DNA from: Deltaproteobacteria bacterium
Lineage (GTDB): Bacteria > Desulfobacterota > Desulfobacteria > Desulfobacterales > SG8-13
Assembly (NCBI GenBank): GCA_030670715.1
Contig: DAOVBC010000157.1
Span: forward strand, 1 to 6,012
Direction of reading: 5' to 3'
DNA: 6,012 nucleotides
Part shown: positions 5,309-6,012 of the stretch, piece after piece
Numbering within the stretch: position 1 is the stretch's first letter
Layout: each line of letters opens with the position of its first letter
Program-made: the position numbers and the translations under genes
Notes under the pieces: model-generated
Seen by the model: the letters and a program-made list of their open reading frames with translations, nothing else
Told to the model about the DNA's origin: nothing
Database searches by the model: none

Positions 5309-6012
5309 TCATATCGAAAGTAGGAACATTTCCGGATCCTCTAAAGTTTTCCTAAAAAAAGCCAAAAAGTTCGCGGCGTCCACACCGTCCAGGACCCGGT
5401 GGTCAATGGCCAGTACCACCGGCATGATGAACCGCGGAATCATCTTGTAACCGCCATCTTTTTTAACCCGAACAACCGGTCTCAGTCGAGCGGCACTCAT
5501 TCCCAGAATCGCCACTTCCGGGTAGTTGATTATCGGAAAGATATGGCCCCGCCCGCCGGCCGCGCCGATATTGGTGATCGTGAATGTACCGCCCTGCAAT
5601 TCCTCCAGGCTGATTTTTCTGGACCGGGTCCGCTGGACCAGATCGTTCAGTTCGACTGCAATTTCCATGATGCTTTTGCGGTCAGCATCGCGAATGACGG
5701 GAACGATAAGCCCTTCACCGGTATCTGTTGCCACCCCGATATGACAGTATTGTTTGCGGACGATCTCACCCTTTGCGGTGTCCAGGGATACATTGAAATT
5801 GGGGAATTTTCTCAGTGCGGCGGCGGCTGCCTTTACAGCAAACACCGTCAGCGTTAGTCTGCCGCCTTTGGTCTCGATGTCTTTCTTCTGCCTTCGTCGC
5901 AGAGCTTCCAGTTCGGTCACGTCAACCTCATCCTGACTGTTAACATGGGGAATTTGCGACCAGGCCAGGGTCATTTGTTTTGCCGTGGCCCGGCGTATAG
6001 AGCGCAGCGGAA
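5309..6012 (-). CDS. 2-oxoacid dehydrogenase E2 acyltransferase, C-terminal part (runs off the window)
   Basis: The 5' end lies beyond the right edge; 233 residues are visible. The frame stays open past the internal Met at 5972-5974 to the edge, giving PLRSIRRATAKQ before MTLAWSQIPHV. This is the usual beginning of the E2 catalytic domain, so that Met is not the start. The domain transfers acyl groups from lipoyl-lysine to CoA and forms the core of the complex. The active-site motif DHRVLDG is intact, with His at fragment residue 204 and Asp at 208, as is GGTFTITNIGAAGG (about 140-153). The protein ends normally soon after (EDPEMFLLSI). The lipoyl and peripheral-subunit-binding domains must lie outside the window. 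The visible part cannot tell pyruvate from branched-chain or 2-oxoglutarate specificity, so I give no symbol. lpdA follows downstream, the usual E2-E3 order, and E1 genes are expected upstream. Confidence 0.95.
   Translation of the reverse strand, partial: PLRSIRRATAKQMTLAWSQIPHVNSQDEVDVTELEALRRRQKKDIETKGGRLTLTVFAVKAAAAALRKFPNFNVSLDTAKGEIVRKQYCHIGVATDTGEGLIVPVIRDADRKSIMEIAVELNDLVQRTRSRKISLEELQGGTFTITNIGAAGGRGHIFPIINYPEVAILGMSAARLRPVVRVKKDGGYKMIPRFIMPVVLAIDHRVLDGVDAANFLAFFRKTLEDPEMFLLSI

Overview
The window looks like ordinary chromosomal DNA of a Gram-negative bacterium. The codon use, the strong AAGGAG-type ribosome sites and the E. coli-like E3 protein fit a proteobacterium in the broad sense. 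A sulfate-reducer-type Desulfobacterota (former Deltaproteobacteria) is my best guess, from the gene styles and the intergenic repeats; this is inference and was not tested by any search. I see no phage genes, transposase, CRISPR array, tRNA or rRNA.

Layout from left to right: (1) 1-337 is AT-rich and carries no gene that I can support, but has a good hairpin terminator near its left end. (2) 338-1372, minus strand, is a LOG/TIGR00730-family Rossmann-fold protein. (3) 1373-1864 is a divergent intergenic region holding two separate inverted repeats: a long hairpin built from opposed arrays of degenerate 7-8 bp units (1433-1578), and an almost perfect 19-bp stem (1676-1724). (4) 1865-3214, plus strand, is a complete hexameric-type glutamate dehydrogenase (gdhA). 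(5) 3341-3655, plus strand, is a small helical protein of unknown function with a good ribosome site. (6) A bidirectional terminator separates it from (7) 3737-5161, minus strand, a complete dihydrolipoamide dehydrogenase (E3). (8) 5162-5308 is a spacer with a second heptamer-array hairpin. (9) 5309-6012, minus strand, is the C-terminal catalytic part of a 2-oxoacid dehydrogenase E2 acyltransferase, cut by the window edge.

E2 and E3 are on the same strand, E2 upstream, and probably belong to one 2-oxoacid dehydrogenase operon (pyruvate or branched-chain type) whose E1 genes lie beyond the right edge. GdhA links 2-oxoglutarate and ammonia to glutamate. It stands next to, but is transcribed toward, the E2-E3 unit, so no direct functional link is shown.

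The most unusual signal is not a gene. Two intergenic spacers, 3.7 kb apart, each hold a hairpin made of two facing arrays of a degenerate heptamer. The heptamer differs completely between the two sites (TGAACSS-like at one, GCGCAWA-like at the other), while the architecture is the same.
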